NCBI GenBank assembly: GCA_039030125.1
Contig: JBCCEV010000059.1
Span: 1-23,035 of the forward strand
Source of the DNA: JBCCEV01 sp039030125
GTDB taxonomy: Bacteria > Pseudomonadota > Gammaproteobacteria > Ga0077536
Length of the DNA: 23,035 nucleotides
Direction of reading: 5' to 3'
Shown: in pieces, positions 1 to 6,537 of the stretch
Numbering within the stretch: position 1 is the stretch's first letter
How the letters are laid out: each line of letters opens with the position of its first letter
Program-made: the position numbers and the translations under genes
The notes under the pieces: model-generated
The model's input: the letters and a program-made list of their open reading frames with translations, nothing else
Databases searched by the model: none
Told to the model about the DNA's origin: nothing

Positions 1-1
1 C

Positions 2-988
2 GAGATCGAGAACACACAATACGCCGACGTCTACGAGAACCTGGTCGAGGACAACACCGGTGGCCTGTTGATCTTCGATCTTCCCGGCAACCCGATCGTC
101 GGCCACAGCGTGCGCATCCACGACAACACGATCCGCCGAAACAACCGACGCAACTTCGCGGCGAGCGGCACGATCGTGAGCCAGATTCCGGCGGGAACCG
201 GAACGTTCGCTCTCGCGTCCCGTCGCGTGGAGATCGACAACAACACCTACCAACAGAACGACACGCTCGACATCGCCATCCTCTCCGGCCTGGTCGTCGC
301 CGAGAGCCCCGACGCCTGGAACATTCTGCATGGCGACCGCGTCGGTTCGCTCGCGGGCCTGAAGATTCCGTTCGACGAGACGCGAGTGCAAAACTTCGCG
401 TCGCAGCAGATCCTGATTCACGACAACAGCCACAGCGGCAGCGGCACCGCCCCCGACGTCGAGGATCCGGGCGCTCGCCCCATCGGCGCGCTGCTCGCCT
501 TGCTCTATCGGCCGCCGGGTGGAACCGCGATGGACGTCGACGACGTGATCTACGACGGCATCGGCGAGCTCGTCGTCCCCGGCGACGCCGCCATGAACAC
601 CAACAACAACCACCTGTGCATTCAGAACGAAGGCGACGCGACCTACGCCACGCTGGAACTCCCGGCGCTGCAGGCCACGCTCGACGGCGGCGGCTTCCCG
701 ACGATCGCCGACATCTACCGTCCGGCCGCACCGTTTGCGCCGTTCGACTGCGACGCGCTCGACGCCGGGCCGTTGCCGTCGGTCGAGCTCGGGCTCTTCG
801 AAGACGACAGCGCCGACTTCCCGCGGCGCTCGTGCGCAGACTTCACCGGTACGTGCATGGAGTTCGCGGCCGGCCAGGAGGACGCGTTCCCCGGTAGATA
901 TCGAGTAGAAGACACCGGCGGGAAAGCACCATTGGATAAGCACGCCAACAACCACCAAGTGCACCCAAGTCGCCGGGTCACGCGGTAA
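2..988 (+). CDS. Parallel beta-helix repeat protein, partial (both ends missing)
   Basis: The frame is already open at the window edge, so the N-terminus is missing. The protein shows Asn-rich beta-helix rungs such as VYENLVEDNTGG, IHDNTIRRNN and IDNNTYQQND, plus the segment LLIFDLPGNP, FAASGTIVSQIPAGTG. This matches from memory the secreted beta-helix proteins of the TIGR03805 type, often found beside a diheme cytochrome gene. These are right-handed beta-helix solenoids of unknown substrate. Homology appears to stop at about position 892 (EDAFPG). The last ~30 codons to the stop at 986-988 are antisense to the EamA transporter fragment and are not real protein. The section before ~893 is richer in G and C, especially at third codon positions, than the rest of the window. 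Family is fairly sure; the true C-terminus is absent. Confidence 0.75.
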   Translation, partial: EIENTQYADVYENLVEDNTGGLLIFDLPGNPIVGHSVRIHDNTIRRNNRRNFAASGTIVSQIPAGTGTFALASRRVEIDNNTYQQNDTLDIAILSGLVVAESPDAWNILHGDRVGSLAGLKIPFDETRVQNFASQQILIHDNSHSGSGTAPDVEDPGARPIGALLALLYRPPGGTAMDVDDVIYDGIGELVVPGDAAMNTNNNHLCIQNEGDATYATLELPALQATLDGGGFPTIADIYRPAAPFAPFDCDALDAGPLPSVELGLFEDDSADFPRRSCADFTGTCMEFAAGQEDAFPGRYRVEDTGGKAPLDKHANNHQVHPSRRVTR

Positions 989-1162
989 ACGCGCATTGCT
1001 CACGGCCACGAAGACACCGAATAAGATCGCGACTATCCCGCAGCGAAGCGCGAGATACGTCATTGGCTCGGCATAAGGCAAACCATATTTTGCGCAAATG
1101 AAGCCGGTAGACCACAAAAACACAAACACCGCGGGCATTAATTTTGTCCAACTCGCACTCAT
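893..1162 (-). pseudogene. EamA/DMT-family transporter, N-terminal fragment (3' truncated)
   Basis: Reading the minus strand from the ATG at 1162 gives MSASWTKLMPAVFVFLWSTG and then GFICAKYGLPYAEPMTYLAL, a typical EamA (drug/metabolite transporter) start. TM1 is about residues 8-24, TM2 about 36-54 and TM3 about 68-86, ending near GVFYSIS. EamA proteins normally have ten membrane helices and about 280-300 residues; here only about 88 survive. Beyond ~893 the frame continues open, but it is codon-aligned antisense to the beta-helix gene and has no membrane character. The gene is divergent from the hydrolase to its right, with a gap of about 60-140 bases depending on the hydrolase start. The cargo cannot be predicted. 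Truncation is clear; whether it is biological or an assembly artefact is not. Confidence 0.7.
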
Positions 1163-1302
1163 ATTTATCGCTTTGTTATGCTTGAGGTTCGATCGATCCG
1201 ATATGCGGGGTTCGCGCCATTAACGCTCAATCAATCACAGTCAATGGGTACGAAACGCCATTCGTCGACGAAGGGGGAGATGGAAGCCGTGCTGCCGTTT
1301 TC

Positions 1303-2055
1303 GTGCATGGTAATCCCGGCTGCAGCGAAGATTGGCACGGCTTGATTTCGCAAGCCTCTAAGGTAACACGTTGCATCGCGCCGGATATGCCGGGTTTTGG
1401 TAAGGCCGATAAGAAACCCGATTTTGACTACAACGTTGAAGGTTATGCGAACCACCTCGATGCGTTCCTCAAAGCACGCAATGTCGAAACGGCGGATCTA
1501 GTGCTGCACGACTTCGGCGGTCCTTGGGGGTTAGCGTGGGCGGTAGGAAATGTCGAACGCGTAAAAAGCATCACCTTGTTTAACATCGGCATCATGCGTG
1601 GCTACCGTTGGCATTACGCGGCGCGGATTTGGCGAACACCGCTGTTGGGGGAGTTCTCAATGCTGACCACCACGCGCTGGGGCTTTCAAAAACTCATGGA
1701 AGTGGGTAATCCGCGAGGATTACCGCAAGCGTTCGTCGATCGCATGTATGGTGATTTTGATTCGGGCACCAAGCGCGCGGTCCTTCGACTCTATCGCGCC
1801 ACCGACAACATCGACGAGATGGCAAGTGCCGCCCAGGAGCTATTCCCGCCAAAAGACATCCCGAACTTAGTGGTTTGGGGTAAAGCCGATCCGTACGTGC
1901 CTTGGAAGTTCGCCGCGCAGCAGCGCGACTATTTTCCAAGCGCCGAAATACACTACCTAGATGACAGCGGCCATTGGCCGTTCGTCGACAACGAGCCCGC
2001 GTGCAGCGCGCTTTTTTTGCCGTTCCTTGAGCGTGTTACTGCAACTGATCCTTAA
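1303..2055 (+). CDS. Alpha/beta hydrolase with Asp nucleophile (haloalkane dehalogenase/epoxide hydrolase-like); 5' end unresolved
   Basis: The fold is shown by the oxyanion motif HGNP, the nucleophile elbow LHDFGGPWG with Asp in place of Ser, the acid region WGKADPYVP and the catalytic His in SGHWPF. An Asp nucleophile is typical of haloalkane dehalogenases and epoxide hydrolases. The usual Trp after the Asp is Phe here, so the substrate is uncertain. The coordinates use the GTG at 1303, but that codon is the Val of FVHGNP inside the core fold. The reading frame clearly continues upstream (NGYETPFVDEGGDGSRAAVF) to about 1219, yet it has no ATG, GTG or TTG before the stop at 1183-1185. An ATT at 1219 (INAQSITVNGYE) is the best candidate and would give 278 residues. 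The 3' end overlaps the convergent GlcG-like gene by 20 bases. Confidence 0.8.
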   Translation: MHGNPGCSEDWHGLISQASKVTRCIAPDMPGFGKADKKPDFDYNVEGYANHLDAFLKARNVETADLVLHDFGGPWGLAWAVGNVERVKSITLFNIGIMRGYRWHYAARIWRTPLLGEFSMLTTTRWGFQKLMEVGNPRGLPQAFVDRMYGDFDSGTKRAVLRLYRATDNIDEMASAAQELFPPKDIPNLVVWGKADPYVPWKFAAQQRDYFPSAEIHYLDDSGHWPFVDNEPACSALFLPFLERVTATDP

Positions 2056-2527
2056 CCGCATCAATGGCCGCCTGCGCGCAGGCTTCGTCTTGATCGCCGG
2101 TAGCACCGCTGACGCCGATCCCGCCGATTTGGGTCCCGTCTTCCATCAAGATCGGTAAGCCGCCGGGAAACACCACGAAATCTGGCACCAGCTCTAGCCC
2201 GTGGGGCTTATCAGGATCCTTGTAAGCGATGTCGCCAAGCTGCCGCGTGGAACGCGGCAATCCCGCTGAGGTTCGCGCTTTGAGCTGCGAGATCTGAATA
2301 CTATGCATAAACGCGCCATCTTGGCGGCGGAAGAGTTTGAGATTGCCGCCTTCGTCGTAGATCGAAATGTTAACCTTGCGCCACCCCTCTGCGATCGCTT
2401 TTGCCTCACAGGTATCGGCCATCTTCTTCGCCATATCCAGGGTGAGAAACGGCTTTTGGCCAACCGCCAAGACCGTCGTCGAATACCAGGCCGTGATCAG
2501 GACCAATGTTAAAAAACTCGCCTTCAT
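2036..2527 (-). CDS. Secreted GlcG/HbpS-family (DUF336) protein
   Basis: The 163-residue product begins with a signal peptide (MKASFLTLVLITAW, cleavage likely after TVLA, residue 21). A GlcG/HbpS domain fills the rest: LTLDMAKKMADTCEAKA, the strand VNISIYDEGGNLKLFRR and the C-terminal glycine-rich part GGLPILMEDGTQIGGIGVSG followed by GDQDEACAQAAIDA. Family members include the extracellular haem-binding HbpS of Streptomyces and the glycolate-cluster protein GlcG; many are periplasmic and of unknown function. It is the last gene of the minus-strand operon, 15 bases after folD. A GGGAGG ribosome site lies 9 bases before the ATG. The 3' end overlaps the convergent hydrolase gene. Haem binding is possible from the family but not shown here. 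Confidence 0.85.
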   Translation of the reverse strand: MKASFLTLVLITAWYSTTVLAVGQKPFLTLDMAKKMADTCEAKAIAEGWRKVNISIYDEGGNLKLFRRQDGAFMHSIQISQLKARTSAGLPRSTRQLGDIAYKDPDKPHGLELVPDFVVFPGGLPILMEDGTQIGGIGVSGATGDQDEACAQAAIDAVKDQLQ

Positions 2528-2542
2528 TGCTAGATGCCTCCC

Positions 2543-3385
2543 TTATCCGCAGGCCGCTTCGGCGGCTTCCACGGTCTGTCTAATCAAAGTCGCGATCGTC
2601 ATCGGTCCGACGCCACCGGGAACCGGCGTGAAGGCCTCACTACGATCTTTAACCACAGCAACTTGAATATCTCCGATCCCACCGGGGTGGTAACCCGCGT
2701 CAACCACCACGGCACCATCTCTAATCCAAGATGCTTCAATGAACTCTGGTCTACCTACAGCGCCAACGATGAGATCGGCTGTGCCAATCAGCTCTGGCAA
2801 GTCCTGCGTTCGTGAATGCGCTATCGTGACGGTCGCGTTGGCGTTGAGCAACATAAGCGCCATGGGCTTGCCTAAGATTGCGCTGCGACCCACCACCACC
2901 GCCCGCCGGCCTTCCAGCGCGATGTTGTAATGGCGTAGCAGATGCATGATCCCGGCGGGTGTCGCCGAACCATAGGCCACCTCCCCCATTGCCATCCGTC
3001 CGAAACCCAGTGTCGTCACGCCATCGACGTCTTTAGCGAGCGCGATGGCATCAAAGCAGGCGCGCTCGTCAATGTGCGCCGGCACCGGGTGTTGCAGCAA
3101 GATCCCATGCACTCTCGCGTCCGCGTTTAGCAAATGTATTTGATCTAGCAACTGCTCCGTCGTGGTATTCTGGGCAAGCACAATGCGCTTCGAATCCATG
3201 CCGATCCGCGCACAAGCATTACCTTTCATCTTCACATAAGTCGCCGATGCCGGATCATCGCCGACCAGAATGGTGGCCAATATCGGCGGCTCGCCCGCCA
3301 TCTTGTCCTTGAGCTTGGCAACGCGCGGCGCAAGCTCGATCTCAAGCTCGCCCGCCAGCGCCTTGCCATCTAAGCAGATGGTCAT
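2543..3385 (-). CDS. folD: Bifunctional methylenetetrahydrofolate dehydrogenase/methenyltetrahydrofolate cyclohydrolase FolD
   Basis: FolD interconverts 5,10-methylene-, 5,10-methenyl- and 10-formyl-tetrahydrofolate in the cytoplasm, using NADP. The 280 residues match the usual length. Signatures in order are SATYVKMKGNAC (active-site Tyr and Lys), LLQHPVPAHID, AKDVDGV, VVGRSAILGKPMALMLL (nucleotide site) and PGGVGPMTIATL near the end. The folate-site motif reads QHPVP rather than the common QLPLP, a tolerable variant. The start is the ATG at 3385 (MTICLDGKALAGE). The frame stays open 84 codons further upstream, but that stretch is a shadow of the neighbouring HD gene. It lies 22 bases after the HD gene and 15 before the GlcG-like gene, so it is probably cotranscribed with both. 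Identification is secure. Confidence 0.95.
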   Translation of the reverse strand: MTICLDGKALAGELEIELAPRVAKLKDKMAGEPPILATILVGDDPASATYVKMKGNACARIGMDSKRIVLAQNTTTEQLLDQIHLLNADARVHGILLQHPVPAHIDERACFDAIALAKDVDGVTTLGFGRMAMGEVAYGSATPAGIMHLLRHYNIALEGRRAVVVGRSAILGKPMALMLLNANATVTIAHSRTQDLPELIGTADLIVGAVGRPEFIEASWIRDGAVVVDAGYHPGGIGDIQVAVVKDRSEAFTPVPGGVGPMTIATLIRQTVEAAEAACG

Positions 3386-3407
3386 CGGTGCACTCGCAGG
3401 GGTTGGT

Positions 3408-3992
3408 TTAGTCGACGAGCTTTTTGTACATCGAGTTCTTAGGCTTGGCGAAAACTTCGCGAACCATGGGCTCAAAAAGGTCGAGCGATAATTCCGGACG
3501 GCTCGCGTCGAAAGCCGGATCATCGTATTTCGCGATGAACTTTTCGGTGTGCTCGTAGTATTGCGAATCTTTAAAGTTGTCGCGCATATTGCGGTCGAGG
3601 CCGATGTGATGAAAGAAGTTGTACCCTTGGAAAACACCGTGGTGTTTGATCATCCAATGATTCGGCTCGGACACAAAAGGTTGTAGGATCGCCGCCGCGA
3701 CATCGGGGTGATTAGTGCTGCCAAGCGTATCACCAATGTCGTGGAGCAACGCGCACACAACATACTCGTTATCTTCGCCGCCTTCGGCCGCCAACTCGGC
3801 GGTTTGCAGGCTATGCTGCAATCGATCGACAGGGAAACCGCCGTAATCATTCCCCAACAGCCGCAAGTGATCGAGGATCCGATCAGGCAGGCCAGCGCAA
3901 AATTTCTTGTGCTCCGCCATGATCCCCTGCCAATCCTCGGCGGTACTTTCCGATAGCGCAGTAAATGTTCGTTCTTCGACCACGGCGTTCAT
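3408..3992 (-). CDS. HD-domain protein, putative mixed-valent diiron oxygenase (PhnZ/MIOX-like)
   Basis: The 194-residue protein carries the ligand pattern of HD-type diiron oxygenases: His60 (QHSLQTAE), His84-Asp85 (LLHDIGD), His95 (NHPDVAAAIL), His117/118 (IKHHGVFQGYNFFHH) and Asp157/158 (KYDDPAFD). This order H, HD, H, H, D resembles PhnZ and myo-inositol oxygenase rather than a phosphohydrolase. PhnZ and TmpB cleave C-P bonds and MIOX opens inositol. PhnZ uses a Tyr-x-x-Glu pair for its substrate; here Tyr50 is present but the Glu position is Phe53 (YGGFPV), so an organophosphonate substrate is not supported. The start has a strong AGGAGGT site 6 bases before the ATG. It lies 12 bases after the OsmC gene and just before folD. 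Family call is fairly sure; oxygenase activity is inferred. Confidence 0.75.
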   Translation of the reverse strand: MNAVVEERTFTALSESTAEDWQGIMAEHKKFCAGLPDRILDHLRLLGNDYGGFPVDRLQHSLQTAELAAEGGEDNEYVVCALLHDIGDTLGSTNHPDVAAAILQPFVSEPNHWMIKHHGVFQGYNFFHHIGLDRNMRDNFKDSQYYEHTEKFIAKYDDPAFDASRPELSLDLFEPMVREVFAKPKNSMYKKLVD

Positions 3993-4004
3993 AGCGATAC
4001 CTCC

Positions 4005-4505
4005 TCAGGCAGCTTGTATATCGATACTGGGTGTCTGGCGGATGGTCTGCAAGACCACGCAATAACGCTCGGTGAGTTGCACGATCTTGGCCACTGTTTC
4101 GTCACCGGCGTCGCATTCAATATCGAATTTGATGCGAATGTCGCTGAAGCCAACCGGCGCGTCTTTGGCGACGCCCAACGTCCCGCGAAAGTCGAGATCG
4201 CCTTCGGCGACGATTGAGGATTTTTTGAGTTCCACGCCAAAAGCAGTCGCCACCGCTTGCAAGGTGACACCGGCACAGGCAACCAGGGCCTCTAACAACA
4301 TGTCGCCCGAGCACGCCTGCATGCCGCTGCCGCCGGTGGCCGGATGCAGGCCGGCCTCGACGCTGCCCTTGGCGGTATCCAGCTTGCAGGCCACGCCGTC
4401 AACACCGTTTGATTCTGCGCGGAGCGTGATCACGGCCGCACCTGGATCAGATTGGTACTGATCTTTGAGCGGCGCTTGCAGGGCTTTTAGTTCATCGGCG
4501 TTCAC
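4005..4505 (-). CDS. OsmC/Ohr-family protein
   Basis: The OsmC fold gives thiol peroxidases that reduce organic hydroperoxides in the cytoplasm, and some members have other roles. This 166-residue protein has both expected cysteines: Cys77 in MLLEALVACAGVTLQA and Cys149 in TERYCVVLQTI. It also has the central strand SDIRIKFDIECDAG. Translation appears to begin at a GTG (4505) with a GAGGT site 7 bases upstream. The HD gene's leader carries the same GAGGTATCGCT string before its start. The HD gene lies 12 bases downstream and the VOC gene 51 bases upstream, which fits one operon. Which OsmC subfamily this is, and whether the oxidant is an organic peroxide, cannot be decided from the sequence. 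Confidence 0.88.
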   Translation of the reverse strand: MNADELKALQAPLKDQYQSDPGAAVITLRAESNGVDGVACKLDTAKGSVEAGLHPATGGSGMQACSGDMLLEALVACAGVTLQAVATAFGVELKKSSIVAEGDLDFRGTLGVAKDAPVGFSDIRIKFDIECDAGDETVAKIVQLTERYCVVLQTIRQTPSIDIQAA

Positions 4506-4556
4506 AAGCGATACCTCATAGCTGGAAGTTGGGACGCGGATGTTAGCTTATCTAAG

Positions 4557-4982
4557 CTAAAAGCTCGCGCTCGGCGCCGGGCCCGGTGGGCCTTTGAGTT
4601 CGACGGTGTTGCCCTCGGGATCTTTCAAATAAATCGAAGGGCCAAAACCATCGGCGCCGTACAGCGTGCGAAGTTCGCTCCCTTCCACGCCGTGGGTGGC
4701 CAAATGGGCCCGGATCTGTGGCTCTTCGAAGGGCTCGATGCGCAAGCAAAAGTGGTCCACATTACCCCCCGACTCGCCGGGTGGCGGTCCGCCCTGAATG
4801 CCGATGGGGCCATCTGCGGCCACGATATCGATGAGCGAAGCACCGGCGCGGAGCTGAATCAAGGCGAAATCGGGCACATCCCGCTCCCGGGTACAGCCCA
4901 GGACATCGCAATAAAACGCGGTCAACTTTTCGGCGTCGCGGGCACGAATTACGAGGTGGTCTAAATGTGAAATGGTGAACAT
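4557..4982 (-). CDS. VOC-family (glyoxalase/bleomycin resistance/dioxygenase fold) protein
   Basis: The product is 141 residues if started at the ATG at 4982; TTG (4994) and GTG (4985) codons in the same frame are alternatives. Two beta-alpha-beta-beta-beta modules are visible, with likely metal ligands in ISHLDHLVIRA (His), NVDHFCLRIEP (His) and GNTVELKGPP (Glu). The segment FYCDVLGCTRERD is the usual helix after the first strand. VOC proteins include glyoxalase I, fosfomycin resistance enzymes and extradiol dioxygenases; a single-domain protein of this size acts as a dimer. It is the first gene of the five-gene minus-strand operon, with a 235-base divergent gap to the orphan gene at 5218. 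Family is sure; reaction unknown. Confidence 0.85.
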   Translation of the reverse strand: MFTISHLDHLVIRARDAEKLTAFYCDVLGCTRERDVPDFALIQLRAGASLIDIVAADGPIGIQGGPPPGESGGNVDHFCLRIEPFEEPQIRAHLATHGVEGSELRTLYGADGFGPSIYLKDPEGNTVELKGPPGPAPSASF

Positions 4983-5100
4983 CACGTCAACCAATATGCC
5001 CCGGGCGCGTTGATATTGCCAGAGACCCGCTGCGCGCGAACGCGATTTCCGAGTCCACGTTTTTCGTGATCGGGGTAACTTTTTAGAAACAAACTATTAG

Positions 5101-5112
5101 GAGCAATTGCTC
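5101..5112. repeat. 12-bp perfect palindrome in a divergent promoter region
   Basis: GAGCAATTGCTC reads identically on both strands. It lies between the VOC gene and the orphan gene at 5218, directly upstream of the CRP-like site. It could be an operator for a second regulator acting on either gene. No regulator was assigned. Confidence 0.45.
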
Positions 5113-5115
5113 GGA

Positions 5116-5157
5116 CGTGATCGAAGTCACAATAAGCCGCCAGCGGCGCACTATATT
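5116..5157 (+). promoter_or_regulatory. CRP-like site and -10 box (class II-type arrangement)
   Basis: CGTGA-N6-TCACA at 5116-5131 matches the CRP/Vfr half-sites TGTGA-N6-TCACA in 9 of 10 positions. A -10-like TATATT lies at 5152-5157, with no good -35 hexamer. If transcription starts near 5164, the centre of the CRP-like site is close to -41, the spacing of CRP class II promoters. A second palindrome, GCCGC-CA-GCGGC, lies between them at 5136-5147. The target would be the gene at 5218. The site is seen; the regulation is inferred. Confidence 0.5.
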
Positions 5158-5217
5158 CGAGCGCCAAAGCTCAAAACAATGCCCCCCTTGCCGATACGCT
5201 CGGTACGAGGTAGAACG

Positions 5218-5892
5218 ATGAATACAGATACCAGCGCTAGAACAACGCCGAATCCGAGGACCCTCATGACGGATAACACCGATCGCCCGATTTCCCAGGT
5301 TGGAAACCGCGTGATGGGGCGCAACGTCGCGCTCCAGCTCGAAGTCGAACCCGCCATGCGGGCTCTGTATCAACAGCTTAGTGAGTGGATGGCTGGGATC
5401 AGCGGCCCGACCCGCTCCGCGCCTTTGGTCTATTCAATTCCGGTACTCGGTAACCTCAAGACGGATCGCATCGAGGCGCCATCGCTCATGATCGACAGTG
5501 ACAGCGCGCCCCGCGAAATTATCTTTAATTTCAAACGCTGTGGCCGCGAAGGATTGAAAGCAACACCGGCGAACAGCGATCTCTATTTCGACACGCGCAA
5601 ACAGCTTTTTGACTACCACCTGAAGTTCCGCGCCGGGATCGCCGCCACGGTCGGCAAGATCACCGTTGAACCCGAAGTACCGGTGGAACTCGTCTTCACG
5701 GTCGACGAGGACAATGTTGCGGTTGTTTTGAGTGCGCTCAATTTTTTCAGCCTCGGCACCATGAACTATACCTTTAGGCCTTCCAAGATTGATGATCAAC
5801 TGATGCGCGCATTGATCTTGGCGATCGAGAACAAATCAAACGATTTCTTCGTTCTAGCCAGCGAATCCAATACGCGGCGGCGGAAAAAATAA
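5218..5892 (+). CDS. Conserved-looking hypothetical protein, 224 aa
   Basis: I do not recognise this family. The ATG at 5218 was chosen because a GAGGT ribosome site lies 6 bases before it; the frame is open further upstream (from 5107), but that part overlaps the predicted promoter. No signal peptide or membrane segment is visible. After a polar N-terminal tail (residues 1-40) comes a helical part (PAMRALYQQLSEWMAG), then alternating strands and helices including REIIFNFKR, KITVEPEVPVELVFTVDED and MNYTFRPSKIDDQLMRALIL. It ends with a basic tail (TRRRKK). It looks like a soluble alpha/beta protein. It stands alone: divergent from the VOC operon and convergent with marR, 16 bases from its end. 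The CRP-like site suggests control by carbon status. Confidence 0.7.
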   Translation: MNTDTSARTTPNPRTLMTDNTDRPISQVGNRVMGRNVALQLEVEPAMRALYQQLSEWMAGISGPTRSAPLVYSIPVLGNLKTDRIEAPSLMIDSDSAPREIIFNFKRCGREGLKATPANSDLYFDTRKQLFDYHLKFRAGIAATVGKITVEPEVPVELVFTVDEDNVAVVLSALNFFSLGTMNYTFRPSKIDDQLMRALILAIENKSNDFFVLASESNTRRRKK

Positions 5893-5908
5893 GCGCGCCA
5901 GCCAGCGT

Positions 5909-6457
5909 CTAGGTTGAAGCCAGCTCTGCGGTCTCGACCGCTGCGACAGCCGCTTGCGATTGTTCAATCAAGCGCCGCAAAAACCGTTGCACGTGCCGGA
6001 TCTCGGTAATGCCAACCCCGCTAAACCAGGTGTCGTTGGCGATTGCGGTTAACGACGTCAATTGCGCAAGCTGTTGAACACCGTTCGCCGTCAACTCCAA
6101 CTCGATACCCCGCCCGTCGGCTTTGCTCGCGTGCTTTATCACCAGGCCAAGCTTGGCTAATTTGCCAACCTCGGCGGTGGCAAACGGTTGTGCGACATGA
6201 AGGTGCGTAGCCAGCGCGCTCACCGACACACTGCCTTGTGCGCCCAAGCGCTGGATCCCAAGCAGCATCGCGATTGCCGCACCACTTAAGCCCGTAGCTT
6301 CGCCGAGTGCGCGCCGCACGGAGCGCAAGCAGGAGCCAGCGGCGAAGAGATCCGCCATAAAGTCCCGAAATTGTGCATCTTCGCCGGTCTCGCTCAATAA
6401 CGCTGGCAGCCCCACGGTGCGGAGTGCGCCGTGCGATGTGGGTGGTTTGGCCATCAT
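5909..6457 (-). CDS. MarR-family transcriptional regulator
   Basis: This 182-residue protein has a winged helix-turn-helix at about residues 55-120 (GLSGAAIAMLLGIQRLG, SVSALATHLHVAQPFATAEV, GKLAKLGLVIKHASKADGRG), where the Asp-x-Arg-Gly wing tip typical of MarR proteins is clear. Flanking N- and C-terminal helices would form the dimer interface. MarR proteins usually repress a neighbouring operon and release DNA when they bind a small, often aromatic, ligand. The gene is divergent from the hpaB-like gene and an operator-like palindrome lies between them, so it most likely controls the catabolic island and probably itself. Two adjacent ATGs (6457 and 6454) are possible; GGTGA spacing slightly favours the second. 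Family is sure; ligand unknown. Confidence 0.9.
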   Translation of the reverse strand: MMAKPPTSHGALRTVGLPALLSETGEDAQFRDFMADLFAAGSCLRSVRRALGEATGLSGAAIAMLLGIQRLGAQGSVSVSALATHLHVAQPFATAEVGKLAKLGLVIKHASKADGRGIELELTANGVQQLAQLTSLTAIANDTWFSGVGITEIRHVQRFLRRLIEQSQAAVAAVETAELAST

Positions 6458-6468
6458 TCTTCACCCGC

Positions 6469-6496
6469 TTGAATAGATAAGAAACTTATGTATAAA
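6469..6496 (+). promoter_or_regulatory. Sigma70-type promoter with embedded palindromic operator for the hpaB-like operon
   Basis: A -35 TTGAAT (6469-6474) and a -10 TATAAA (6491-6496) are 16 bases apart. Between them lies the inverted repeat ATAAG-AAA-CTTAT (6477-6489), extending imperfectly to TAGATAAGAAACTTATGTA (6474-6492). A protein bound there would block RNA polymerase, as expected for MarR repression. The gap contains only the starts of marR and the monooxygenase gene. The -10 box overlaps an in-frame ATG at 6496, which argues against that codon being the start. Confidence 0.6.
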
Positions 6497-6537
6497 TGAA
6501 TTCGAGCCATATTGCGAGCCACACGCAGGAGACGGGC

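Noticed and set aside
1..892. Continuation of the EamA minus-strand frame to the left edge of the window
   Set aside because: It is codon-aligned antisense of the GC-rich beta-helix gene and has no membrane-protein character; openness follows from codon bias.
3386..3637. 84-codon N-terminal extension of the FolD reading frame
   Set aside because: It has no FolD homology, is Ser/Thr/Arg-rich shadow sequence, and overlaps the HD gene in another frame; ATG 3385 matches the family start.
3408..3992. Phosphonate oxygenase (PhnZ) assignment for the HD protein
   Set aside because: The metal ligands fit, but the PhnZ substrate Glu is replaced by Phe and no phosphonate genes are nearby, so only the broader family is claimed.
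6496..6537. Upstream ATG giving 14 extra residues on the HpaB-like protein
   Set aside because: The ATG overlaps the predicted -10 box and has no ribosome site, while ATG 6538 has AGGAG six bases upstream.
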